Part shown: piece after piece, positions 53,545 to 62,126 of the stretch
Numbering within the stretch: position 1 is the first letter of the stretch
How the letters are laid out: each line of letters starts with the position of its first letter
Source: VBOC01 sp964512655
Lineage (GTDB): Bacteria > Bacteroidota > Ignavibacteria > UBA10030 > SZUA-254
Assembly: GCA_964512655.1 (NCBI GenBank)
Contig: CAZEJT010000005.1
Coordinates: forward strand, 1-64,000
Reading direction: 5' to 3'
DNA length: 64,000 nucleotides
The notes under the pieces: model-generated
Seen by the model: only the letters and a program-made list of their open reading frames with translations
What the model was told of the DNA's origin: nothing
Databases searched by the model: none
Translations under genes and position numbers: made by a program

Positions 53545-54726
53545 ATGATCCAGCGCTTTCTCATTCTTGCCATTGGTTCGACAGTCGCACTCGGAATCAT
53601 CGGTTCCGGGAGCAACAGGACAACGCTCGCCGCTCAAGCCGGCCAGGCCGCCGGGGGCGCGTCGAAAGGATTTTTCCTCACGACGATCGGACGAGATACG
53701 CTGGCCGTGGAAGAATATACCCTCGATGGCGCACGACTCCATGGTACGAGTGTTATCCGGAGTCCAAAGACGGCCGTGCGCGAGTACTCGGCTGCGTTCG
53801 ATACGGGCGGGAATCTGACAAGCCTGCATCTGACAACCAGGCGAGTCGGGGGAGCAGTTGTCAGTGAACGTGACTACGCGTATTCGAACGACAGCGTTCA
53901 GGTTACCAGCAAACAGGATACGTCCGTCACAAGGTACTCCCTCGCCACGCATGCCCGGCCGTACCCTCTTTTCATCGACATGTTTGGACCGTGGCAGGCG
54001 GCCCTCCAGCGTGCGATTCGGGCGAACAGAAACACTCTCAGCATCCTCGCACAGCGGCGCGTGATCGAATACACGATTCAAAGCCAGCCACGCTTGAGGT
54101 ATGAACTTGTGAACTCCGCGCACGACTTCGAACCCCTGCGCGCCGAAATTGCCCTGGGCGGATTGCTCGAGAAGTTCGACATGACCGCCACGACCGATAA
54201 GTTCATCGCCCAGCGGGCCCTTTCAATCGACGTGGACGCTATGGCGAGGGAATTCTCGGACCGGGAGAAGGCGGGGAAGGCCCTTGGCGCCCTTTCGCCG
54301 CGCGACACCGTGAAGGCCGAAATCAACGGCGCGCATGTGATGATCGATTACGGCCGGCCATCTGCCCGTGGCCGGCTCGTATTCGGCGGCATCGTGCCCT
54401 GGGACAGCGTCTGGCGCACCGGCGCAAATTCGGCGACCCAGCTGATAACTGACAGGGAGCTCCGGTTCGGCTCTGTCAGCGTCCCCGCGGGTACGTATTC
54501 CCTCTTCACAATCCCCGGGAAGGACCGCTGGACGTTCATCATTAACCAGCAGCACGGACAATGGGGCACGAATTACGATCAATCGAAGGACCTCGCGCGC
54601 GTTCCGATAGAGGTGAAACAAAGGAAGGAATTCCTCGAACGCTTTCAGTTCGAAATTGAACCGGGGGGAATTATTCGCTTCGAGTGGGAGAACACCGAAG
54701 CATCGATACCGTTTACGGTCCGCTGA
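53545..54726 (+). CDS. Exported DUF2911 protein
   Basis: This is a 393-residue protein with an N-terminal signal or anchor (MIQRFLILAIGSTVALGII...). The first ~230 residues are an unrecognised beta-rich domain with repeated TRYSLATHARPYPL-like strands. The C-terminal ~150 residues match DUF2911 (IDYGRPSARGRLVFGG, VWRTGANSATQL, GTYSLFTIPG, FIINQQHGQWG), a family common in Bacteroidota periplasmic proteins with no defined activity. The ATG at 53545 was chosen because it starts the hydrophobic segment directly; the frame is open upstream. The gene stands alone. Confidence 0.82.
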   Translation: MIQRFLILAIGSTVALGIIGSGSNRTTLAAQAGQAAGGASKGFFLTTIGRDTLAVEEYTLDGARLHGTSVIRSPKTAVREYSAAFDTGGNLTSLHLTTRRVGGAVVSERDYAYSNDSVQVTSKQDTSVTRYSLATHARPYPLFIDMFGPWQAALQRAIRANRNTLSILAQRRVIEYTIQSQPRLRYELVNSAHDFEPLRAEIALGGLLEKFDMTATTDKFIAQRALSIDVDAMAREFSDREKAGKALGALSPRDTVKAEINGAHVMIDYGRPSARGRLVFGGIVPWDSVWRTGANSATQLITDRELRFGSVSVPAGTYSLFTIPGKDRWTFIINQQHGQWGTNYDQSKDLARVPIEVKQRKEFLERFQFEIEPGGIIRFEWENTEASIPFTVR

Positions 54727-54730
54727 GCCG

Positions 54731-54757
54731 GTAGGCGCAGGCTTTAGCCTGCGCGAC
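54731..54757. repeat. Half copy of the GTAG palindromic repeat
   Basis: GTAGGCGCAGGCTTTAGCCT and following GCG form the hairpin CGCAGGC-TTTA-GCCTGCG. It lies between convergent gene ends and could terminate both. Confidence 0.6.
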
Positions 54758-54800
54758 TGTTAGAGAAGCACGCCCCCGTGCACGGCTGAAGGCGGGCGAG

Positions 54801-56387
54801 TCAATTGGCCTGCGCGGACCGCTGACGGGAGTGCTGGTACCTTTTCATTTTGCCCTCGATGATGGCGATGAGGAGGTCGGGCTCGACCGGCTTGAGGAGG
54901 TAATCGTCGGCGCCAAGTTTCGCGCCTGAGCGCACGATAAAGCTGTCTGTCAGTGCGCTCATGAAGACAAAGGGGATATCCCGCAGATGCGGCTGCTCCG
55001 CCACCATCTCGAAGAACTTGAATCCCTCCAGCTCACCGCTCGCAAACTTGATGTCGCTCACGATGAAATCAACCGGACCGGCCTGAAGTTTTTCCAGGGC
55101 GCATTTGACTTCGGTGCACTGAATGACCTGGAACCCGTAATCCGTGAGAACCCTCGCGAGGGAGGTAAGGACGAGCTGGTCGTCGTCAACGAGGAGAATT
55201 CTTCCCTTCACCGCCAACTGCTGGAGGGTGGAGAGGATGTACGGCTCCAGCCGGCTCGATTCATCGGGAGTGATGCGGTACCGCTTCTTTAGCTCCTCAA
55301 GACTTCCCGGAAGGTTGTGACTGAACTGTCCTGATCGGATTCCGCGCTCGACGTGTTCGACATAGAGCGCCAACCGGACATCTGATTCGGTGAGGTGGTG
55401 TTCTTCCGGCGTCACCTGCAGCAGCTTGCGCAGCTCTTCGAGTATCTGTTCGCCCTCGGCCGCCGGCTTTCCGCTCTCATAGCACTGTTTCACCTTCTCG
55501 CGGTAGCGGGCGAGGCGTTCATCCTTCGATTGAGATATGCTCACCCCCAGAAGCTCCAGCTTGCGCTCGAACTCGCGCTTGACCCGTTCCGTCTCCTCCG
55601 CAAGCTTCTGATCCATTTCGGTCTGGAGTTTGGCATGGGCTTCCTGGAATTCCTGCTCTTTCTTCTTCAGAAGCTCTTCGCGTTCCTGCTGGTGCCGCTT
55701 CTGCTCCGCTTCCACCGCGGCGGCCGTTTCTGCGCGCAGGCGTTCCTGCGATTCAACCTTTTCCGTGCCGAACTTTTTTCGCAGCTCTTGCTCGGTTCCT
55801 TTGAGCTCCGTCAGTTCCTTCTCCAGCTTTACGCCCTTCTGGCACTCCGCTTCGAGCGCACGCCGCAGCGTGTCCAGCTCCGCCTGTACTTCATTGAGCG
55901 CATTTGATGCCGCTTCAAAGGCGTGGCTGGTTGCTGCAGGGGGCGGCGCTGCGGGTTCTGCCGGCCTCAGGGGGCTGGCCTGTTCAGGCCGGACTGCGGC
56001 GTTGGCGTGGCCGTTGCCGTTATTCCCGAGGATCTCGAGATTAAGCTCGGATTCAGTCGATCGGGATACATCGGCGGCCGGGGGAGACAGTGATGCCTGT
56101 CTTTGCTGGGCATGTTCAAGGCGTTCCTTGAACGCGACCAGCATCTGGTGATTGGGCTCCAGCTTGGCGGCCTCCGCCAGCTGCAGCCATGCCTTGTCAA
56201 AATTGCCGTCGAGGATGCTCTTGTCGGCATCGCGGAGGTGTTTCTTAAACAGGTTCGCACGCACCAGTTTGGCGTGCTCTTCGGGTGAGCCATGGGAATG
56301 GTGTCCGGGGCGATGACCATTGTTCATCGCATGGGATGATCCGTTAGAACCATTCCCGTTATCCTGGATTAACCGCTTCATTTTCAT
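54801..56387 (-). CDS. Response regulator with TPR-like and long coiled-coil N-terminus
   Basis: This is a 528-residue cytosolic protein. A TPR-like helix pair lies at about 45-90 (DKSILDGNFDKAWLQLAEAAKLEPNH), followed by an Ala/Pro-rich linker, a long coiled coil (about 155-300, rich in Glu, Lys and Gln), another helical domain (about 300-395), and a C-terminal receiver domain (about 400-520) with ILLVDDD, phospho-acceptor Asp in IVSDIKF, and the LLKPVEP lysine. Having the receiver at the C-terminus after a coiled coil suggests a scaffold controlled by phosphorylation rather than a transcription factor; no DNA-binding domain is present. No histidine kinase lies nearby. Confidence 0.85.
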   Translation of the reverse strand: MKMKRLIQDNGNGSNGSSHAMNNGHRPGHHSHGSPEEHAKLVRANLFKKHLRDADKSILDGNFDKAWLQLAEAAKLEPNHQMLVAFKERLEHAQQRQASLSPPAADVSRSTESELNLEILGNNGNGHANAAVRPEQASPLRPAEPAAPPPAATSHAFEAASNALNEVQAELDTLRRALEAECQKGVKLEKELTELKGTEQELRKKFGTEKVESQERLRAETAAAVEAEQKRHQQEREELLKKKEQEFQEAHAKLQTEMDQKLAEETERVKREFERKLELLGVSISQSKDERLARYREKVKQCYESGKPAAEGEQILEELRKLLQVTPEEHHLTESDVRLALYVEHVERGIRSGQFSHNLPGSLEELKKRYRITPDESSRLEPYILSTLQQLAVKGRILLVDDDQLVLTSLARVLTDYGFQVIQCTEVKCALEKLQAGPVDFIVSDIKFASGELEGFKFFEMVAEQPHLRDIPFVFMSALTDSFIVRSGAKLGADDYLLKPVEPDLLIAIIEGKMKRYQHSRQRSAQAN

Positions 56388-56622
56388 CTTCGTTCAACCG
56401 AGCGAAGTTACCCGCGCCATACCTGTTATTTGCACCCCCAATATACAATTCCTGCAGAATCTTGTCATGCCCCCTGTCACCTGCGAGTGATTTAGAGCAC
56501 CCCGATCGACACAATGTCGTGCCCGGAATCACGCCCCGTCTTTTGGAGTGCAAAATACAGACAAATCGCGCACATGGATTCTGCTTAGAAGGCGTGTCGA
56601 AAAGCATGCCGGAGTTGTGAAA
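56388..56622. other. Intergenic stretch without a recognisable gene
   Basis: This is the divergent gap between the response regulator and the fourth kinase. It holds a short dyad (CGACA-CAA-TGTCG near 56507-56519) and no open frame with support. The kinase promoter begins at its right end; no clear promoter for the response regulator was found. Confidence 0.5.
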
Positions 56623-56653
56623 TTGACTGTAGGGCAAATATTCTCTACCTTCT
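56623..56653 (+). promoter_or_regulatory. Promoter TTG-N20-TACCTTCT of the fourth kinase gene
   Basis: TTG (56623-56625), 20 bases, TACCTTCT (56646-56653). The kinase start lies 53 bases beyond. Confidence 0.55.
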
Positions 56654-56706
56654 AACACCTTTCGACGGCGGGGGCAAATCGGTTCGGCACGCGGGACGTC
56701 ACGTCC

Positions 56707-59559
56707 ATGATCGGTCAGACAATCTCCCATTATAAAATCCTCGAGAAGCTCGGCGAGGGCGGCATGGGCATTGTGTATAAGGCCGAAGACCTCGTTCTCG
56801 AGCGCCCGGTCGCCCTGAAATTCCTTCCCGCAGAACTTACATCAGACGAAGCCGCGAAACGCCGCTTCATCCACGAAGCCCGCGCCGCATCGGCCCTTGA
56901 CCACGATAATATCGGGGCGGTCTATGAAGTCGATGAGACCAACGACGGCCGCTCGTTCATATGCATGGCATATTATCCGGGAGAGACGCTCAAGAAGAGG
57001 ATCGAGGAAGGGCCGATTGAGCCCGAGGCGGCCGTCCGCTACGCAGTGCAGATCGCCAAAGGGCTCCAGCGCGCGCATGAGGCGGGAATCGTTCACCGTG
57101 ACATCAAGCCCGCCAACCTCCTCCTGACCAAAGAGGGGGTCGTCAAGATAGTCGATTTCGGACTGGCGAAGCTCAGCAGCGACGCCCGCAGCTCGAAGTC
57201 GGGGCGGATGGCTGGAACCGCCGCCTACATGTCGCCGGAGCAAGTGCGGGGGGCAAGCGCGGACGCCCGGAGCGATTTGTTCTCGCTCGGAGTAGTCCTG
57301 TACGAAATGCTCGCCGGCGTAAGGCCGTTCGCGGGCGAGCATGAGGCTGCCATATTCTATTCCATAGCTCATCTCGACCCGTCTCCCCTTTCGCCCGTTC
57401 GCCCGGGCATCCCACCCGTGCTCGATCGCATCACGCAGCGGCTCCTGCAAAAAGAACCCGACCGCCGCTACCAATCCGCCGCAGATGTAATCGCAGATCT
57501 GCACTCCGCCCGGACGGGCATCGCCTCGATGTCAACGACGTGGACCGGGCACATCGTGCATGCCGTTCGATCACGCGGCCGTCTCATTCCGATCGCCATC
57601 GGTTCGGTCGCCGTGCTCGGCGGACTCGCATGGTTCCTGACGAGCCGGGCGGCCAGGCAGCCCTTTGAGCTTGCGCCATCGAAGTTCATTCTCGTGGCGG
57701 ATTTTCAGAACCAGACTCCCGACAGTTTCTTTAACCATTCGCTCACCGAAGCCATGAAGGTGGCTCTCCGGCAATCCCCCCGCTTCAATCTTCTGCCTTC
57801 AAACAGGATCCGTGACGCCCTCCGGCGGATGAAACTTTCCCCTGACCAACCGCTCGACGAAGCGACAAGTCTCTCACTTGCACGGCGTGAGGGCGCGCAA
57901 GTAGTCGTGGCGGGAGGCGTCAGCCAGGTGGGGAAAAGCTACGCGCTGACCTGCCGGATCCTCAACGCAGGGACCGGCGACGTGATCGGGTTGACTCACC
58001 GGGAGGTCCTGCGGATTGAGGGAGTTGTTTCCGAAATGGACGAGTTGTCGAAAGATGTCCGGGAGCGTCTCGGCGAATCGATGGGACAGATTGCTGCAAT
58101 GGCAAAGCCGCTGCAGGACGCGACGACGCCGTCGCTCGAGGCACTCGACCTCCATTCCCGCGCGATGGTGCTCGAAGGACAGGCAAACTTTCGGGACGCC
58201 GCAGTGTTGGAGCGCAAGGCCGTCGCCGTCGACTCCCTGTTCACAATGGCGATCAGCGAGCTTTCGTACCTCGAAAGGAAAGTGGGAAACGACAGCGCCG
58301 CCCTCTTCTACCATCGACGGGTCCTGCCGCTGATCGACAGGGTGACGGACAGGGAACGATTTCTCATCCTTGGCATATACTATGGCCCGAGCTTTGAGCT
58401 CGATTTTCCAAAAGCCCGGGAGAGCATCCGTCAGCTTGTGGTCCAGTATCCGAATAACGCGGAGGGATTCTCCGTACTCGGATGGCTGGAGATGTACGAC
58501 GGAAACTCTCCGGCCGCAATCGATGCTTTCAAGCGGTCGCTTGCACTTGACTCGGCTTCATTCGCATCCACTATCTTCGATAATTGGGGATACGCGCTCG
58601 CTCTCGCCGGAGATGCTGTCGGTGCGAAAAAGTATTACAGGCAAAGCAAGGCCATGCGCCCCGCATACCATTCTACCGACGCATACATCGCACAGGCAGA
58701 GTGGATGGCCGGTGAGCTCGATTCTGCAGAGACGATACTAAGGGCGATCCTCCCAGCGGCCAATCCCGAACAGGCCGTGAGCAGCCGCATGCAGCTTATC
58801 TCCTTGCTCGAATTCCAGGGACGATTGAAGGACGCGCACGATCAATGCGCTGATGCGGTCGAATTCTGCCGGAGAGTGCACTCGCCCCGGGAAGAAGCGT
58901 ATTTCCACTACCTCCTTGGAGAACTGGCGGCCGAATCGCATGATTGGAAACGCTATACCCGTGAGATGAATGAGGGGGAGAAGCTTTCGGCATCTCCGTA
59001 TTTTGAGTTGCCCCTCATCGGCGCAAGTTACGCCAGAAACAGCCGGCTTGCCGATGCACGGCGCATCCTTGGAGAAATCAGTTCGGCGGTGACCCCGGAT
59101 CCGTACTTCAATAAGCGGCGCGCCGACTACGCGCATATCATCAACGGAGAGATGAATCTTCGGAAAGAGCTTACTTCTGAAGCATCGCGCGAATTTCGCG
59201 CCGTGGAACGCGTGCACGGTGGTGATCCACTGTTTCTTCTCGCCCAACTGGGGCTCGCCCGCTCTGCCGACCTGCAGGGCGATTCGACTGCCCCGGCACT
59301 CTATCGGAACCTCCTTGAGCATCGAGGTGAGGCGGTGATGGCGTTCGTACGCGGTATCCGTACCGGGGGGTTCTGGACGCGGCAGCTGTGGCCCGAGGCG
59401 GAACTGGCAGCCGGGAAATTATTCGCGCGCAAGCAGGAAGTGGCCCTTGCGGAAGAACACCTCCGCAACTGCATAAAGCTTTGGGGGCATGCCGATCCGG
59501 GGGACTCGCGGATGCGCGAGGCATCCGCAATCCTTTCCCAACTCACAAAGGACCGATAG
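56707..59559 (+). CDS. Ser/Thr protein kinase with TM helix and TPR output
   Basis: This is a 950-residue kinase. Motifs: LGEGGMG (15-21), Lys38, Asp132 in HRDIKPAN, DFG Asp150, SPEQ. One transmembrane helix lies at about 297-316 (PIAIGSVAVLGGLAWFL). The part after it begins with a TolB-like segment (FILVADFQNQTPDSFFNHSL) and continues as many TPR-like repeats to the end. It shares the family start with the other three kinases, but its sensor half is TPR-based rather than a WD40 propeller. A small exported protein is encoded 41 bases downstream. Confidence 0.9.
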   Translation: MIGQTISHYKILEKLGEGGMGIVYKAEDLVLERPVALKFLPAELTSDEAAKRRFIHEARAASALDHDNIGAVYEVDETNDGRSFICMAYYPGETLKKRIEEGPIEPEAAVRYAVQIAKGLQRAHEAGIVHRDIKPANLLLTKEGVVKIVDFGLAKLSSDARSSKSGRMAGTAAYMSPEQVRGASADARSDLFSLGVVLYEMLAGVRPFAGEHEAAIFYSIAHLDPSPLSPVRPGIPPVLDRITQRLLQKEPDRRYQSAADVIADLHSARTGIASMSTTWTGHIVHAVRSRGRLIPIAIGSVAVLGGLAWFLTSRAARQPFELAPSKFILVADFQNQTPDSFFNHSLTEAMKVALRQSPRFNLLPSNRIRDALRRMKLSPDQPLDEATSLSLARREGAQVVVAGGVSQVGKSYALTCRILNAGTGDVIGLTHREVLRIEGVVSEMDELSKDVRERLGESMGQIAAMAKPLQDATTPSLEALDLHSRAMVLEGQANFRDAAVLERKAVAVDSLFTMAISELSYLERKVGNDSAALFYHRRVLPLIDRVTDRERFLILGIYYGPSFELDFPKARESIRQLVVQYPNNAEGFSVLGWLEMYDGNSPAAIDAFKRSLALDSASFASTIFDNWGYALALAGDAVGAKKYYRQSKAMRPAYHSTDAYIAQAEWMAGELDSAETILRAILPAANPEQAVSSRMQLISLLEFQGRLKDAHDQCADAVEFCRRVHSPREEAYFHYLLGELAAESHDWKRYTREMNEGEKLSASPYFELPLIGASYARNSRLADARRILGEISSAVTPDPYFNKRRADYAHIINGEMNLRKELTSEASREFRAVERVHGGDPLFLLAQLGLARSADLQGDSTAPALYRNLLEHRGEAVMAFVRGIRTGGFWTRQLWPEAELAAGKLFARKQEVALAEEHLRNCIKLWGHADPGDSRMREASAILSQLTKDR

Positions 59560-59600
59560 GCCCTTCACATCCATCACACACATACTGGAGGATTACTCAG

Positions 59601-59981
59601 ATGAGTAGATCAGGATTCACACTGCTTGTATTGGTTGCCTGCGGATGTTTCGTGTTGCTGGGATTTCGGGGTGGACATCCCCGGAATTCTTCCCCTGCGC
59701 CGGCCCCCTCCGGTTTCAGCTACTCCTATTCCACGTCCTTTACAACATACCCGTCCCCCTGTTGTGATACCGGCGTCGCGTATCGTCTGTGCAAGACGGA
59801 TTCCGTCTGCCCGCCGGGACAGATGGAGAGCATGAACCTTCAGGTGCACAACGATAGCGCCTCCATAGCAAATGCGCCGGATACTCTCGTGTTCTTGAAA
59901 CCGGAGGGACAAGCACACGCGGCCACATACAACAGGCTCACATTCGTCCGGGTGCATCAGCACAAAGATGAGGGGAAATAG
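59601..59981 (+). CDS. Small hypothetical exported protein
   Basis: This is a 126-residue protein with an N-terminal hydrophobic segment (about 5-22; CGCFVLLGF could be a lipobox-like cleavage region). The mature part starts Pro/Ser-rich and has four closely placed cysteines (CCDTG, RLCKTDSVC) that may form disulphides. No family was recognised. GGAGG nine bases before the ATG fixes the start. It follows the fourth kinase closely and may be in its transcript, possibly as a ligand or partner, but this is only positional. Confidence 0.6.
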   Translation: MSRSGFTLLVLVACGCFVLLGFRGGHPRNSSPAPAPSGFSYSYSTSFTTYPSPCCDTGVAYRLCKTDSVCPPGQMESMNLQVHNDSASIANAPDTLVFLKPEGQAHAATYNRLTFVRVHQHKDEGK

Positions 59982-60007
59982 GCAGCCGGGGTCGTTAGAC
60001 CGCGCTC

Positions 60008-60937
60008 CTACCGCGCGAACAAACTCCTGAGGACGAAGGAGACGTTCGCCGGCCGTTCCGCCAGCCGGCGAACGTACCAGGGAAACCAGAAGGAGCCGTA
60101 ACTGATCAAGGCCCTTACCCTGTACCCGTCGGCGGCAAGCCGGAGTTGTTCTTCGGTGCGGATCCCGAAGAGGAGTTGGTACTCAAACGCCTGGTTCGAA
60201 AGACCGAGCTCTGATGCCTTGAGCCTGGCACGCCGTATCAATGACGGATCGTGCGTGGCGATGCCTGCGAGCGTGCGGCGGCTGACCGCGTTTTCAAGGA
60301 GGATGTCGGCTAGAGTGGCGTAGTTCGCGTCGACATCGGCTTTGCGGGGGAAAGCCACGCTTGACGGCTCGGCGTATGCCCCTTTGACGAGCCGTATCGC
60401 AGGATCGAGCGGGAGCAGGCTCCGAAGATCCTTCTCCGTACGATACAGGTACGCCTGCAGGCACACACCGATATTGGAAGAGCCCTCCCTGGCTTTTCTG
60501 AACACCGACAGGGTGCGGTCCAGATAGCCGCTCTGTTCCATATCGATCCAGACCATGTTTTTGAACTGCGAGGCCCGCTCTATTATAGAGCGGAGGTTCT
60601 CCAGGCAGAACTCCTCGCTCAGATCGAGGCCGAGCTGGGTTAACTTTACCGAGAGGTAAGCGTCCAGCCCCCTCTCTTTGATCCTCGGGAGTGCCTCAAG
60701 GTAATGATCCCTCACGTGCCCGGCTTCCTCTGCCTGCGTGATATTCTCGCCGAGATGTGTGAGTATCACGTTGACAGATTTCGAACGTAATTCGACCGCT
60801 GCCCCGAGCGCATCTTCAAGTTCCTCGCCCGGCATAAACCGCCTGACGGCCCTCCGGATGAAAGCATAACGGGGCAGGGCTCGCCTCAAAGCCTCATTGT
60901 TCGACACCCAGAGGAGGGCGCTCCTCGCCGGATTCAT
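60008..60937 (-). CDS. Proline dehydrogenase
   Basis: This is a 309-residue FAD-dependent enzyme that oxidises proline to pyrroline-5-carboxylate. The TIM-barrel motifs are QAYLYRTEKDL, RLVKGAYAEP, ATHDPSL, EYQLLFGIR and the C-terminal substrate motif YVRRLAERPAN. It is a single-function enzyme, not fused to the aldehyde dehydrogenase as in PutA. Its ATG overlaps the stop of the EamA exporter by four bases, so the two genes are co-translated, perhaps tying proline use to export of a metabolite. Confidence 0.93.
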   Translation of the reverse strand: MNPARSALLWVSNNEALRRALPRYAFIRRAVRRFMPGEELEDALGAAVELRSKSVNVILTHLGENITQAEEAGHVRDHYLEALPRIKERGLDAYLSVKLTQLGLDLSEEFCLENLRSIIERASQFKNMVWIDMEQSGYLDRTLSVFRKAREGSSNIGVCLQAYLYRTEKDLRSLLPLDPAIRLVKGAYAEPSSVAFPRKADVDANYATLADILLENAVSRRTLAGIATHDPSLIRRARLKASELGLSNQAFEYQLLFGIRTEEQLRLAADGYRVRALISYGSFWFPWYVRRLAERPANVSFVLRSLFAR

Positions 60938-61890
60938 GACTTACTCCCCATCTGCGCCCACCACACTCCTGCGGTCACCATCAATCCCCCCGCCGCGGCG
61001 TAGACTGTGAACGGCTCTTTGAGGAGAGGAACCGCAAGGATCGTCGTAGCGACCGGCTCAAGGTAGAGGAAGGTTCCGGCTCGGGCGGCTCCCAGTTTGG
61101 CGACTCCTATTTGCCAGAACCATTGGGTGACCGTCCCGAGGATTCCAAGAAACAAAAGTGCGATCACCGGTTCTGCCGGAAGGGATGAAAGATGACGGAA
61201 ATTGTAGAAGACCCCAAGATAGAGGAGGCACAGCACCGTCACCGGAAGGAAGACACACAGCGTCACAAGCAGCGGATTCCGCGATCTGGACACGTCGCGC
61301 GTCACGATGGTGTAGAGCGCCCAGGTATTTGCCGAAGCGAGGATCATCCAGTCGCCGATGCTCTTGAGCCAGCCGAGCGATCCGAACTCCCCTTTCGAAA
61401 CGAGGAGAATAACTCCGAATGAGGCGGCGATGATTCCTGCGATCTGGTGGTTCCCGACTTTCTCTTTGAGAATGAGAACCGAAAGGATCGCAAGCGCAAG
61501 CGGCGAGGTGGCGATGATCCAGCTTGTGTTTGTGGCTGTCGTGTAGGTCATCGCAATCGCCTGCATCAGGAAATGCACCGCTATGATGATTGATCCGATA
61601 ATGACCGCCCGGAGCTCCCCCGAGGTGAATTCAAAAGGGATGTGATTGAAACGGATGATGGCAAATATCAGGGGTACACCGATAAGAAAGCGCAATCCAA
61701 CAAGCTCGATTGGGCTCATAAATGCCAGGCAGATCTTCGTAGCCACGAAAGTCCAGCCCCAGATGATGACGCTGAACAGAAGCAGAAAGTATGTTCTCAC
61801 AAGTGCGGAGCCGAGTTTCAACCCGTTCAAGGCCTCTTGAAGGCCGATCAGGGTAAATAACGAGATAGTATCGTCGAGAAGCAAGGTCAT
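60934..61890 (-). CDS. EamA/DMT-family transporter (second)
   Basis: This is a 318-residue membrane protein with about ten helices in two EamA halves (LLLFSVIIWGWTFVATK in the first, DWMILASANTWALYTIVTR in the second). The ATG at 61890 has GGAAG upstream, and an open extension further 5' lacks support. It is the first gene of a two-gene unit with proline dehydrogenase, overlapping by four bases. The substrate is unknown; an amino acid is plausible from the context. Confidence 0.87.
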   Translation of the reverse strand: MTLLLDDTISLFTLIGLQEALNGLKLGSALVRTYFLLLFSVIIWGWTFVATKICLAFMSPIELVGLRFLIGVPLIFAIIRFNHIPFEFTSGELRAVIIGSIIIAVHFLMQAIAMTYTTATNTSWIIATSPLALAILSVLILKEKVGNHQIAGIIAASFGVILLVSKGEFGSLGWLKSIGDWMILASANTWALYTIVTRDVSRSRNPLLVTLCVFLPVTVLCLLYLGVFYNFRHLSSLPAEPVIALLFLGILGTVTQWFWQIGVAKLGAARAGTFLYLEPVATTILAVPLLKEPFTVYAAAGGLMVTAGVWWAQMGSKS

Positions 61891-62028
61891 AGTACTTCCA
61901 GATCTCTCCGTGCCTGATGTGCATCTTCCGCCGTGCAATATCCCGCCGGCGGGGCGAATCCACCCGCCCCGGCGCCTCATCCCAGCTGCCTCGAGGTTTG
62001 GCTCTTTTCAGAGGAACGCAAGAACGGG

Positions 62029-62059
62029 TTGACAATACTCCGGGCTTTCCCTATCTTTC
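62029..62059 (+). promoter_or_regulatory. Promoter TTG-N20-TATCTTTC of the cyclase gene
   Basis: TTGACA begins at 62029; after 20 bases from TTG comes TATCTTTC (62052-62059), 67 bases before the cyclase ATG. Confidence 0.55.
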
Positions 62060-62126
62060 CGGCGTCGCCTTGATTCCGGGAGTTCTTTCGTCGCTGGACG
62101 TGTCCTCGCGTCCGCCTCATCTCACA

